Assembly: GCF_041435215.1 (NCBI RefSeq) | Contig: NZ_CP108394.1 | Coordinates: forward strand, 1,302,001-1,366,000 | Length of the DNA: 64,000 nucleotides | Origin: Streptomyces sp. NBC_01314 | GTDB taxonomy: Bacteria; Actinomycetota; Actinomycetes; Streptomycetales; Streptomycetaceae | Reading direction: 5' to 3' | Shown: positions 45,645 to 54,356 of the stretch, in pieces | How positions within the stretch are numbered: position 1 is the stretch's first letter | How the letters are laid out: the number at the start of each line of letters is the position of its first letter | Program-made: the position numbers and the translations under genes | Notes under the pieces: model-generated | What the model was told of the DNA's origin: nothing | What the model saw: only the letters and a program-made list of their open reading frames with translations | Databases searched by the model: none

Positions 45645-46454
45645 CTAGAGCGGGGTGCGGGATTCGAGGTCCTGGCGGGTGTCGTTGCCGTAGACGCCCG
45701 TTTCGTCGCCCCGGATGCCGTACCAGAGCTGGAAGCGCGCCACCGCCTCTTTCAGTACGGCGTCGTACTGACCGGAGGTGGAGCCCTTGTCGTACACATT
45801 CGGGATGCGGAGCAGCCGTTTCTGCAGTTCGGAGACCTGGGGGCCGCTGTCGCCCTCGCGGAGGGTGCCGGCGCCGTCCGGGTCCACGTCGTCGTTGCGG
45901 GCGGGGGCGGAGGTCGCGGGCGCCGAAGGGGTCGGCGTCGGGGTGACGGTGCGGGCCTCCTTCTCCGTGTCGCCGCCGGGCAGCAGGAGCGCGGCGCCGA
46001 AACCGAGGAGGGCCGCCGCGCCGACGCCGACGACCACCGCCGCGCGCTTCAGGCCGGATCCGCCGCCGGGCACCGCGCGCCGCCGTTGCCGCTGCCGCCG
46101 CTCGACGCGCCGCGGGACCGTGCCGGAGCCGAAGTCCTCGCCGACCAAGACCGGGGGCAGTTCCTCGGTCTCGTACTCCACCCGGGGCAGAATCCGCTCG
46201 GGAGCGGGCTTCACCTCCGGTGCGGACGTCGGTGCCGATGTCTGTGCCGGGGCCGGGGCCGGTGGCGGTGTCTGTGCCGGTGGCGGTGGTACGGCGACGG
46301 TCTCGTACTCGTCGTCCGGGGCGGTCGTCCCCTTGAACTGCTCGAACTCACGCAGCAGCTCGGCCAGGGCCTCGGTCCTGCGTCGGCGCATGACGTAGGT
46401 GGGCTCGATCGTGGGTCGCTTCGCCGTCCGGCCCTGTTCGGGCGGTTTCGACAC
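45645..46454 (-). CDS. membrane protein with peptidoglycan-binding domain
   Basis: A 269-residue protein. The N-terminal 130 residues are cytoplasmic, proline- and alanine-rich (AQTPPPAPAPAQTSAP) and end in a basic patch (RRQRQRRRAVPGG). One transmembrane helix (about 136-158, VVVGVGAAALLGFGAALLL) follows. The C-terminal 70 residues form a PG-binding-1 domain (LREGDSGPQVSELQKRLLRI, YDAVLKEAVARFQ). It is a type II protein with the peptidoglycan domain outside. GTG 46454 is the start. Confidence 0.82.
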   Translation of the reverse strand: MSKPPEQGRTAKRPTIEPTYVMRRRRTEALAELLREFEQFKGTTAPDDEYETVAVPPPPAQTPPPAPAPAQTSAPTSAPEVKPAPERILPRVEYETEELPPVLVGEDFGSGTVPRRVERRQRQRRRAVPGGGSGLKRAAVVVGVGAAALLGFGAALLLPGGDTEKEARTVTPTPTPSAPATSAPARNDDVDPDGAGTLREGDSGPQVSELQKRLLRIPNVYDKGSTSGQYDAVLKEAVARFQLWYGIRGDETGVYGNDTRQDLESRTPL

Positions 46455-46530
46455 GCTGTTCTCCTTCCGTGCACGCGGTCTCCCGCCATCCCCGAAAGGA
46501 GATACGGCAAGCCGGGCCGGGAGGTTCAGC

Positions 46531-47853
46531 TCATCCGGCGCTCACGGGAGCGGCCGGGAGCACGGCGACGATCTCCCAGCCTGGTCCGTCCTCGCGCGGC
46601 CGGGCCCGGATCCGGCCGCCGAGCGCGGTGACCCGTTCGGTGAGACCGACGAGGCCGAAGCCGCCGCCCCGGGCCGCCTCCGGCAGCCGGGCGCTGCCGC
46701 GCCCGTCGTCGCGCACCGAGACCTCCAGGTCACCGTGGGCGTAGCGGAGGGCGACGGTGACCTCGGTGGCGTCGGCGGCGTGCCGTCGGACGTTCGTCAG
46801 GGCCTCCTGCACCACGCGGAAGGCGGCGGCCTGCACCTCGTGCGGCAGGTCGTCGGGGATGGCGGGATCGTGGCGCAGCAGGGCAGCGCGTCCGTCGACG
46901 CCGCCGACACCGCCGAAGCCGCGCACCAGTTCGCCGATGCCGGCCAGATCCCCGACCGGGCGCCGGTCGGCGGTGCCGCTCGCGTCCTCGTGGTCCCGCA
47001 GGACGCCGACCGTACGGCGCATAGAGGCCAGCGCCTCGGTCGCGGCCCGCTCGATGCCCGCGAGGACGGGGTCGAGCCTCCCCCAGGCCTCGTCCGGGGG
47101 TACGCCCGTCACGCTTCTCGCCGCTTCGGTGCCGGCCTTTCTCTCGGCTTCGGCGCCGGCCATCATCCGCGCGACCTGTGTCTGCACCAGGATCCCGGTG
47201 ACGTGGTGGGCGACGAAGTCGTGCAGGTCGGCGGCCATGGCGAGGCGTTCCGCCCGGCGGGTCTCGGTGACGATCTGGGTCCGGCGGTTGTCCAGGGTGC
47301 GCAGATACGCGGCGATACCGGCCGTGACGCCGCCGGCCAGCGACAACAGCGCGGTCACACCGACGAGGCTGGCGTCCGGGTCGACGGCGTAGTACGGCAG
47401 CGGGAGTGCGAGCAGCGCGACACTGTCGAGGAGTCCGCAGGTCAGCGCCCAGCCGGGCGGGCAGTTGCGGAGAGCGACCACCAGCAGACACAGCAGCACG
47501 ATCGACTGTCCGAGGCCGAAGCCGCCCTTCTCCTGAGCCACGAGCAGGGTCACCACGTTCGCCAGGGTGGCGAGGGCGGGGGCGCCCGTGCGCACCTGGG
47601 GAGTCAGCCAGTCGGGCCTGCGACGCTCGGGCCACAGCAGCGCCACGAGGCCGACGGTCAGGGCGAACAGGTGCAGCCACAGATAGGTGGTGGCCCCCTC
47701 CGCCCCCAGGAGCAGGAAGTCGGAGCCGCAGGCCAGGAGCAGGGCCACGATGCCACCGACGCGTACGCAGCCCGGCTTGGCGGGGCGCACCGGCAGTGCG
47801 ATGGCGCCGCCCGCGGGTTCCTTGGTGTCGAGCACGAGGTTCACGCGGATCAC
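46531..47853 (-). CDS. DesK-type membrane sensor histidine kinase
   Basis: A 440-residue kinase. Five or so hydrophobic helices occupy residues 25-215, including VGGIVALLLACGSDFLLLG. The phospho-acceptor histidine is in LAMAADLHDFVAHHVTGIL, the HisKA-3 motif of the NarL-partner class. The ATPase domain contains QEALTNVRRHA, VRDDGRG and GFGLVGLTERV. Two in-frame starts (GTG 47853 and GTG 47844) are possible. It is divergent from the DUF4333-ABC operon; its partner is probably the NarL-type regulator at 51398, four genes away. Confidence 0.9.
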   Translation of the reverse strand: MIRVNLVLDTKEPAGGAIALPVRPAKPGCVRVGGIVALLLACGSDFLLLGAEGATTYLWLHLFALTVGLVALLWPERRRPDWLTPQVRTGAPALATLANVVTLLVAQEKGGFGLGQSIVLLCLLVVALRNCPPGWALTCGLLDSVALLALPLPYYAVDPDASLVGVTALLSLAGGVTAGIAAYLRTLDNRRTQIVTETRRAERLAMAADLHDFVAHHVTGILVQTQVARMMAGAEAERKAGTEAARSVTGVPPDEAWGRLDPVLAGIERAATEALASMRRTVGVLRDHEDASGTADRRPVGDLAGIGELVRGFGGVGGVDGRAALLRHDPAIPDDLPHEVQAAAFRVVQEALTNVRRHAADATEVTVALRYAHGDLEVSVRDDGRGSARLPEAARGGGFGLVGLTERVTALGGRIRARPREDGPGWEIVAVLPAAPVSAG

Positions 47854-48006
47854 AGTAGGCAGCCCCGCCGGCCCCCGTATCGGCCGTACGGCTGAGGAAG
47901 TGCGTCCGGCGGTCCGTGAAGCCTGGCCGTTCGGCCGAGGCGGGCGCCCCCGCCGTCGGGAGAAGTTGGGTGCCGCAAGCCCGTCTCTCTCGACCAGGAG
48001 CACCTC

Positions 48007-48375
48007 ATGGAACGTAAGCCCTTCATCATCACCGGCGTCGCGGTGGCGGCCGTGGCCGTCGGCGGCGGAGCCCTCACCTACGCGCTGAGCGGTACGGAGT
48101 CCACGACCGGGCTCGACAAGTACAGCGCCGTGACCGTGGACGGCCAGAAGGGGCTGAGCGGCTCCATCACGGCCGGCCGCATCGCGTCCAAGTACAGCCC
48201 GCTGCCCTGGATCGGCGGTGAGACGTCCGACCTGAAGTGCCCCGACCTCAAGGCGGTGGCCGGCGCCAAGGTGACGTGCACCGCGAAGGACGGCGGCGGC
48301 AAGGACCTGTCCATCCCCGTCACCGTCGTCAAGGCCGACTCCTCCAGCGTCACCTGGAAGTTCGAGCGCGCCTAG
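48007..48375 (+). CDS. DUF4333-like membrane-anchored protein
   Basis: A 122-residue protein with one N-terminal helix (about 7-28, IITGVAVAAVAVGGGALTYAL) and an external domain. The DUF4333 pattern is seen in DLKCPDLKAVAGAKVTCTAKDGGG with two cysteines that probably bond, and VTVVKADSSSVTWKFE. The start follows AGGAGC. It is the first gene of the rightward operon and sits between the divergent kinase and the ABC ATPase, a place where an accessory sensor would fit; that role is inference. Confidence 0.8.
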   Translation: MERKPFIITGVAVAAVAVGGGALTYALSGTESTTGLDKYSAVTVDGQKGLSGSITAGRIASKYSPLPWIGGETSDLKCPDLKAVAGAKVTCTAKDGGGKDLSIPVTVVKADSSSVTWKFERA

Positions 48376-48426
48376 TCCGACCGGAAAAGACCGTCAGGAA
48401 CCATCAGCAAAGGATCCGTCACCCTC

Positions 48427-49110
48427 ATGAGCACCGTCCTGGCCGGCAACGGCCTCGTCAAGAAGTACGGCCCCACCACCGCCCTGGCCGGGGTGGACGT
48501 GGCGGTCGCCGAGCGCGAGTCCCTCGCCATCATGGGCCCGTCCGGCTCGGGCAAGTCGACCCTCCTCCACACCCTCGCCGGGATCATCCGCCCCGACGAC
48601 GGCCAGGTGCTGCTGCGCGGCGAACGCATCGACCACTGGGGTGAGAACAAGCTCAGCGCCCTGCGCCGCAAGCGGTTCGGATTCGTCTTCCAGTTCGGCC
48701 AGTTGCTGCCCGAGCTGCCCGCCGAGGAGAACGTCGCCCTCCCCCTGATGCTGGAGGGCATACCCCGCCGCCAGGCCGTGCTGCGGGCCCGCCGCTGGTT
48801 CGCCCCGTTGGGTCTCGCGGGTCTGGAGCACCGCCGCCCCGGCCAGCTCTCCGGCGGCCAGGCCCAGCGTGTGGCCATCGCCCGCGCCCTGGCCGTGGAA
48901 CCCGACGTCGTCTTCGCCGACGAGCCCACCGGCGCCCTCGACCAGTCCACCGGTGAGGAGGTCATCCGCCTCCTCACCTCGGTCACCCGCGACCAGGGTG
49001 CCTCCTTGGTCATGGTCACCCATGACGCGGAGGTGGCCGCCCACTGCGACCGCATCCTCCAGGTGCGGGACGGCCGGGTGAACGGCTACAGCCAGTACAC
49101 GGTGGCCTGA
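48427..49110 (+). CDS. ABC transporter ATPase (MacB/LolD type)
   Basis: A 227-residue ATPase. Walker A is GPSGSGKSTLLHTLAG, the signature LSGGQAQRVAIARALA, Walker B VVFADEPTGALD and the switch histidine is in MVTHDAEVAAHCD. The sequence class is that paired with FtsX-type permeases that export or remove antimicrobial peptides and lipids. It is 51 bp after the DUF4333 gene and 187 bp before the permease; that gap contains repeat DNA. Confidence 0.95.
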   Translation: MSTVLAGNGLVKKYGPTTALAGVDVAVAERESLAIMGPSGSGKSTLLHTLAGIIRPDDGQVLLRGERIDHWGENKLSALRRKRFGFVFQFGQLLPELPAEENVALPLMLEGIPRRQAVLRARRWFAPLGLAGLEHRRPGQLSGGQAQRVAIARALAVEPDVVFADEPTGALDQSTGEEVIRLLTSVTRDQGASLVMVTHDAEVAAHCDRILQVRDGRVNGYSQYTVA

Positions 49111-49297
49111 CATGTGACCCCTGGTCAGCGAAGGGGCGCTGGGCTGCGTCGGTCCGCGGCTCCGCCGCGTGGGCGCGACCAGCCCCCACGCACCCGCACC
49201 CGCACCCGCACCCGCACCCGCACCCGCACCCGCACCCGCCGTCCCACCCATCCGCCGCAGCTCGTAAACACCCGAATCTCCCCCGGAGACAGAAAAG
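49111..49297. repeat. repeat-rich gap with (CACCCG)8 and an intergenic element
   Basis: The gap between the ATPase and permease genes holds a copy of the GCGGCTCCGCCGCG element (49156-49184) followed by eight perfect CACCCG hexamers (49191-49238). A ribosome-binding site (GGAGA) precedes the permease start. No gene is seen. Confidence 0.85.
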
Positions 49298-51301
49298 ATG
49301 CGCTCCCCCGTCCTCCCCCTCACCTGGCACCTGGCCCGCTCCTCCGGCAAGCGCGGCCTGCAGAGCCACCTCCTCTCCGCCGCCGCGGCTGCGGCCGGCG
49401 CCCTGGTCCTGCTCACACTGCTCGCCGCCTATCTGGGCTCCGGTACCCGAGCCGACAGAACGGCCTGGCGCACCCCCGACGCCGTATCGGCGAAGCAGGC
49501 CACCGCCGTCCAGACCCTCGGCACGACGTACGTGAACCACCACCCCGTCACCGTCGTCTCCCTGGCCCAGCTCCCGGACCGACCGACGACCCCCGCCCCA
49601 CCCGGCCTGGACCGGTTCCCCTCCCCCGGCCGCACCTTCCTCTCCCCCGCCCTGGCGAAGCTGATGCGCGAGCTGCCCGCGAAGCGACTCGCCGACCGCT
49701 TCCCCACGAAGGCCGACTACGGCACGATCGGCGAGGCCGGTCTCGCCGCCCCCGAGGAACTCGTCGCGGTCATCGGCCGCACCCCCACCGACCCCGCGAT
49801 CACCCACGCGGCGCGGGGCAGCGCCCTGGACACCCTCGCCGCCCGCGCCCGCGTGGACGACTTCACCGGGGCCAGGCCCAGCATGTTCACCTCCTTCGAC
49901 CAGCAGGCCGCCGTGCTCGGCGGCGCCCTCCTCGTCGTCCCAGTGATCGTGCTGGCCTCGGCCGCCGGACGCCTCGGTGCCGCCCGCCGTGAGCAGCGGC
50001 TCGCAGCCCTGCGTCTGGCCGGAGCGACACCTCGGCAGATCCTGGCGATGACCGGCGCCGAGTCGGCGGCGGTGGGTCTGGCCGGTGGCCTTCTCGGCGC
50101 GGTCGCGTACACCTTGCTGCTGCCGGTCCTCGCGAGAGTGCCGTACGGCATCGGCACCTGGTACGCCGGACAGCTGTGGGTCGGCCTGCCCTGGCTGCTC
50201 GCGGTGGTGGCGCTCGTGGCCGTCCTCACCTCGGTCAGTGCCGCGACCACGCTGCGTGGGGTGGCCCGCTCCCCGCTGGGCGTCGCCCAGCAGGCCGATC
50301 CGCGCCGGACGAAGCTGATCCGGCTGGTGCTGTTCGTCGCCATCGGGCTGTACGTGACGATGACCGCCCACGGCGGCGGACTGACCGCCGGCCAGTCGCT
50401 CGCGCTGATCGTCCTGGTGTACGGGGCGTTCTGGACCCTCGGCCCCTGGGTCGTCGACATGCTGGGCCGGCTGCTGAGCCACTTCGCGCGCCGCCCGGCG
50501 ACACTGCTGGCCGCCCGCCGACTCAGCGACGATCCGCGCGGCGCCTGGCGCACGGTCAGCGGTCTGGTCCTCGCGGGCCTCGTCGCCGGGTTCTTCACCG
50601 TCGGCCAGGTCGGCCTCGTGGGCTACGACTATCCGCAGCAGGTGGCGATCCGCGCCGAGCACGGAAAGCCGCGTGAACTCGCCGCACAAGCACGGGAGTT
50701 GCTCGCCGAGGCCGGGGTCCGGGCGAGCGTGGAGACACCGGACGCCGACGCGTGGGACGGCATCCTGAACGGCGACAGGGGCGTCGTGGTCCGTGTGCGC
50801 GGCGGTCAGGAACAGTTGGACACCGCGTCGACCGCGCTGTCCGCCCTCTCCCCGGGGAACCTGCCGTTCACCCAGGACTACGTCAACGCCGAGGGCGACA
50901 CGACGACCCGGCTCATCGGCGAGATGGGGCTCGCGGTCCTGGCCCTGGGTTTCCTGGTCGCCGCCGCCTCCGCCGGGCTCACCGCGGCGGCGACGGTGCT
51001 CGACCGGCGCCGGGTGTACGGACTGCTGCGGCTGGCCGGTACGCCGCTGAAGGTTCTGGACCGGGCGCGGATGCGGGAGACCGCGCTGCCCCTGGTGGTG
51101 CTCGCCGGCGGTACCACGGCGACCGGGATCTACGCCGGGATGAAGGTCAACGAGATGTTCCACCTGGAGCCGGACGCGTCGGGGGCCGTGCGGCTCGCCC
51201 TCTGCGTCGGCCTCGGCACGCTCACCATGTTCGCGGCGCTCGCCGGGAGCCGGCCGCTGCTGCGCAAGGTGACGGCGGAACGGGCCCAGGACCCCGACTG
51301 A
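49298..51301 (+). CDS. FtsX-type ABC transporter permease
   Basis: A 667-residue membrane permease with one helix near the N-terminus (about 30-50), a large extracytoplasmic domain (about 55-200), three helices (205-345), two more around 365-440, an extracytoplasmic part and a final group of three helices (about 540-655). The MacB/FtsX core appears as RLGAARREQRLAALRLAGATPRQIL and RRRVYGLLRLAGTPLKVL. It works with the ATPase encoded upstream. The flanking kinase and regulator suggest a detoxification or envelope-stress module. Confidence 0.9.
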   Translation: MRSPVLPLTWHLARSSGKRGLQSHLLSAAAAAAGALVLLTLLAAYLGSGTRADRTAWRTPDAVSAKQATAVQTLGTTYVNHHPVTVVSLAQLPDRPTTPAPPGLDRFPSPGRTFLSPALAKLMRELPAKRLADRFPTKADYGTIGEAGLAAPEELVAVIGRTPTDPAITHAARGSALDTLAARARVDDFTGARPSMFTSFDQQAAVLGGALLVVPVIVLASAAGRLGAARREQRLAALRLAGATPRQILAMTGAESAAVGLAGGLLGAVAYTLLLPVLARVPYGIGTWYAGQLWVGLPWLLAVVALVAVLTSVSAATTLRGVARSPLGVAQQADPRRTKLIRLVLFVAIGLYVTMTAHGGGLTAGQSLALIVLVYGAFWTLGPWVVDMLGRLLSHFARRPATLLAARRLSDDPRGAWRTVSGLVLAGLVAGFFTVGQVGLVGYDYPQQVAIRAEHGKPRELAAQARELLAEAGVRASVETPDADAWDGILNGDRGVVVRVRGGQEQLDTASTALSALSPGNLPFTQDYVNAEGDTTTRLIGEMGLAVLALGFLVAAASAGLTAAATVLDRRRVYGLLRLAGTPLKVLDRARMRETALPLVVLAGGTTATGIYAGMKVNEMFHLEPDASGAVRLALCVGLGTLTMFAALAGSRPLLRKVTAERAQDPD

Positions 51302-51356
51302 CCCCTCTCCCCCACTCCTCCCAGGTTCCCCCCTCGCCTCGCCCCGCCCCGCCCTG

Positions 51357-51382
51357 CCTCTCCTCTCCTCTCCTCTCCTCTC
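51357..51382. repeat. pyrimidine tract, five CCTCT units
   Basis: Five perfect CCTCT units (51357-51381) lie 16 bp before the response-regulator start and replace a normal purine-rich ribosome-binding site there. Confidence 0.75.
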
Positions 51383-51397
51383 AGGCATGATGCGCCC

Positions 51398-52081
51398 ATG
51401 AACGACCGCAGCCCGATCCGGGTCCTGATCGCCGACGACCAGGACATGGTCCGCACCGGCTTCCGTTTCTTCCTCGACGCGCAGCCGGACATCACCGTGG
51501 TGGCCGAGGCCGCCGACGGCGAGACGGCCGTGCGGCTGGCGCGCGAGGTGCGGCCCGACGTATGTCTGCTGGACATCCGTATGCCGAAGCTGGACGGCCT
51601 GGAGGCGACCCGGCTGCTGGCCGGTCCAGGCGTGTCCGATCCGCTGCGGGTGGTCGTGGTGACGACGTTCGACCTCGACGAGTACGTCTACGGGGCGTTG
51701 CGCGGCGGTGCCTGCGGTTTCCTGCTCAAGGACTCGGGGCCGACCCTGCTGGCCGAGGCCGTACGGGCGGCGGCGGTGGGCGACTCGCTGGTGTCGCCGT
51801 CGGTGACGGTGCGGCTCCTCAAGCACCTCACGGCGGAGAAGGAGGCCGCGCCCGGCCCCCGGGCCCCGCGTCCTCAGGAGCCGTTGACCGACCGGGAGCT
51901 CGACGTCGTACGCCTGGTCGCGCTGGGCCACACCAACGCCGAGATCGCCGCCTCGATGTTCGTCTCCCTCTCCACGGTCAAGACCCACCTCGGCAGCATC
52001 CAGCTCAAGCTCGCCGCCCGGAACCGGGTGGAGATCGCGGCGTGGGCGTGGCGGACGGGGCACGCGGGCGACCCTTCATGA
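51398..52081 (+). CDS. NarL/LuxR-family response regulator
   Basis: A 227-residue regulator. The receiver (about 5-125) has the acidic pair in IADDQD, the phospho-acceptor aspartate in CLLDIRMPKLDGL and the lysine in LLKDSG. A LuxR helix-turn-helix (about 160-222) has LTDRELDVVRLVALGHTNAEIAASMFVSLSTVKTHL, in two helices. It follows the permease by 96 bp. The histidine kinase on the other side of the ABC genes has the matching HisKA-3 type. No good ribosome-binding site is seen before ATG 51398. Confidence 0.92.
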   Translation: MNDRSPIRVLIADDQDMVRTGFRFFLDAQPDITVVAEAADGETAVRLAREVRPDVCLLDIRMPKLDGLEATRLLAGPGVSDPLRVVVVTTFDLDEYVYGALRGGACGFLLKDSGPTLLAEAVRAAAVGDSLVSPSVTVRLLKHLTAEKEAAPGPRAPRPQEPLTDRELDVVRLVALGHTNAEIAASMFVSLSTVKTHLGSIQLKLAARNRVEIAAWAWRTGHAGDPS

Positions 52082-52129
52082 CGGGCCGCCCGCGGGCGCG
52101 GAAAAGACTCAAGGGGGTCTTGAAGAGGC

Positions 52130-52519
52130 TTACTTCGTCAGCGTGACGCGGATGCCGATCGTGCCTTCGGCGCCCCGGCGGAGTCGGCTGCCGAGGAGGG
52201 TGAGGCGGCCGAGGACGCCGTACTTGCGGGCCATGAGCCCCCGGTAGGCGGCGGAGCCGGCCGCGTCGAGGATCTCGGCGGTGGCGGGGACGGAGTCGCC
52301 GGTGGGGTTGCCGCGCACATCGCAGGGGCCGACGAGGACGTCGGCGCGGTTCCGGATGCGTTTGACCTTCCAGGAGTCCGCGACCGTCCAGATGCCGAGC
52401 GCGTCCCCGTCCCGTACCACCCACACCGGCGTCGGGACGGTCGTGCCGTTCTTGCGGTAGGTGGTGATCAGCAGGTATTTGCCCGCGCCGAGCGCGTCGA
52501 GCGAGGTGTCGTCGGCCAT
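52130..52519 (-). CDS. PPOX-class F420-dependent oxidoreductase-like protein
   Basis: A 129-residue split-barrel protein. The pattern KYLLITTYRKNGTTVPTPVWVV near the N-terminus, then GIWTVADSWKVKRIRNRADVLVGPCDVRG, is that of small flavin/F420-binding PPOX-class proteins. They reduce or bind cofactors in actinomycetes; the substrate is unknown. The start ATG 52519 and stop are clear. It converges with the response-regulator gene. Confidence 0.85.
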   Translation of the reverse strand: MADDTSLDALGAGKYLLITTYRKNGTTVPTPVWVVRDGDALGIWTVADSWKVKRIRNRADVLVGPCDVRGNPTGDSVPATAEILDAAGSAAYRGLMARKYGVLGRLTLLGSRLRRGAEGTIGIRVTLTK

Positions 52520-52592
52520 GGCGGGAGTCTAGGTGTACGGCCGCCGGCGGGCACCGGCGGCCGTCTCCCCAGGAACGAACGGTGGAGCGGCG

Positions 52593-53228
52593 TCAGTCGA
52601 GCAGCCCGTCGTAGTCGGGCAGCTTGTACGTCCGCTCGGCGTGGCCGCCGACGAGGTCGGTGGTGTTGTTGCCGACGTTGGCGATGATGTCGTAGCCGTC
52701 GGACTCGATGTCCGCGCGCGAGGCGGTCTTGTAGGCCGAGACCTCGGCGAACAGATCGGGCAGGTCACGTACGTAGAGGCCGTCGACGGGGTAACCGACG
52801 GTCTTCAGGTTCCACTTGGTGACGCTCTCGATGATGCCCGGCCGGGCGGTGACGAAGAAGACGGCGACCCCACGGGACTTGGCGTACTTGGCCAGTGCCA
52901 GGGAGGGCTTCAGCGCCGGGGTCGGCAGCTGGTACCAGGGCGCGTAGTGCGTCTCCAGCGTCGTGTTGTCGATGTCGAAGACGACGGCGAGCTTCTGCCC
53001 CGAGGAGTTCGCGGTGCGCTGCTGTATGTAGGGAGTGGCCGTGTCGATGACGGCCTTCACGTCCGCCTGCCAGGTCGCGTAGTCCACCTCGGCGGCTGCC
53101 GCCGCGCTGGCCGCGGCCTCGCTCGGCGCCGCGACGGCCGGAACCGCCGCAGTCACCGAAGCACCCAGACCCAGTACGGCCACCGCGGCGACCGTCGTGA
53201 TGCGGCGTCCCACACCGCTTGCTGTCAT
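52593..53228 (-). CDS. secreted HAD-type acid phosphatase
   Basis: A 211-residue exported phosphatase. The signal peptide ends about residue 33 (AVPAVA). The HAD nucleophile motif is FDIDNTTLE, motif II threonine is in FFVTARPG, and the C-terminal DIIANVGNNTTDL supplies the acidic motif. It belongs to the plant-type/class B-like secreted acid phosphatases. The ATG is at 53228. It is divergent from a methyltransferase gene across a 288-bp AT-rich gap. Confidence 0.88.
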   Translation of the reverse strand: MTASGVGRRITTVAAVAVLGLGASVTAAVPAVAAPSEAAASAAAAAEVDYATWQADVKAVIDTATPYIQQRTANSSGQKLAVVFDIDNTTLETHYAPWYQLPTPALKPSLALAKYAKSRGVAVFFVTARPGIIESVTKWNLKTVGYPVDGLYVRDLPDLFAEVSAYKTASRADIESDGYDIIANVGNNTTDLVGGHAERTYKLPDYDGLLD

Positions 53229-53516
53229 GTTCGTCCCCTTTTTCTCATGTCAAAGCGGCGAGGTCGATGGAACCTTCGCCGCGCTCGCCATGGTCATGCC
53301 CATTGATGGCCGGGAGACTACCCAAGAGTTACTGATTAGTAGAGGGGTCGCGACGATCGTTGTTCGGCTGCTCTCGCGTGAAGCCGGGCGGCGCTCGGGG
53401 AGACCGGTGGACCCCCGCCCCTGTGAAGATCGCCGAAGTCTCGGCAAAGGCCAACCGACAGGTCTACATTGCCGGTTGGATGAAGCACTTTCACAGAAGA
53501 TCCAGGAGTTGACGCC

Positions 53517-54356
53517 GTGACGGACAACCCGGCAGCCTCGGACTTCCCCTCCTCGTCGCTGAACCGCCGCATCGTCACCACGCGGCCGGCCGCGGCGCGG
53601 ATCTGGAACTACTGGCTCGGCGGCGGGGACTACTACGAGGTCGACCGGAAGGCCGGGGACGAGATACGCCGGCTGTTTCCGAGCATCGACGACTACGCCC
53701 GCGCGGACCGGCAGTTCCTGGGGCGGGCCGTGCGTCACCTGGCCGCCGACGTGGGCATCCGGCAGTTCCTGGACATCGGATCCGGACTGCCGACCGCGGA
53801 GAACACCCACGAGGTCGCCCAGCACATCGCTCCGGACGCCCGGATCGTGTACGTCGACAACGACCCGCTGGTCCTGGTGCATGCCCGCGCCCTGCTGACG
53901 AGTTCGCCCGAGGGCCGCACGGACCACGTCGACGAGGACCTGCGCAACGTCGACTCGATCCTCGAACACGCGGCGCGCACCCTGGACCTGACCCGGCCGG
54001 TCGCGCTGTTGCTGCTGGACGTGCTGGCCTTCGTCCGCGACGACGAGGACCCGTACGGCATCGTGCGCCGTCTGCTGGACGCCCTGCCCTGCGGCAGTCA
54101 TCTGGTGCTCTCGCACACCATCACCGGCCCGGAGTGGCCCGACGTGGACGTCGCGGCCGCCTGGTGGAACGAGCACGGCATCCCACCACTGACCCAGCGC
54201 ACACCGGAGAAGATCGCCCGGTTCTTCGACGGGCTCGACCTCCTCGAACCGGGCATCGTCTCGTGCACACACTGGCGGCCGGCGACCACCGGCGATCCCG
54301 ATTGTGGGGAACCTGCGATGGTGCCCATGTACTGCGGAGTGGGAGGAAAGCGCTGA
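53517..54356 (+). CDS. SAM-dependent methyltransferase (DUF574/PF04672)
   Basis: A 279-residue actinomycete methyltransferase family protein. RIWNYWLGGGDYYEVDRKAGDEI at the N-terminus and QFLDIGSGLPTAENTHEVAQ (SAM loop) are characteristic of the DUF574 group; ARIVYVDNDPLVL is the acidic loop. Members are often of unknown substrate. GTG 53517 follows AGGAG. The stop overlaps the GNAT start (TGATG), so the two act or are made together. Confidence 0.92.
   Translation: MTDNPAASDFPSSSLNRRIVTTRPAAARIWNYWLGGGDYYEVDRKAGDEIRRLFPSIDDYARADRQFLGRAVRHLAADVGIRQFLDIGSGLPTAENTHEVAQHIAPDARIVYVDNDPLVLVHARALLTSSPEGRTDHVDEDLRNVDSILEHAARTLDLTRPVALLLLDVLAFVRDDEDPYGIVRRLLDALPCGSHLVLSHTITGPEWPDVDVAAAWWNEHGIPPLTQRTPEKIARFFDGLDLLEPGIVSCTHWRPATTGDPDCGEPAMVPMYCGVGGKR

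Noticed and set aside
49191..49238. Short CRISPR-like or origin-like repeat
   Set aside because: The unit is only six bases and has no spacers, DnaA boxes or replication genes nearby.
49016..52063. 1015-codon leftward open frame over the ABC and regulator genes
   Set aside because: It lies opposite three genes with full family motifs and crosses a non-coding repeat region; the translation is low-complexity Gly/Arg/His.
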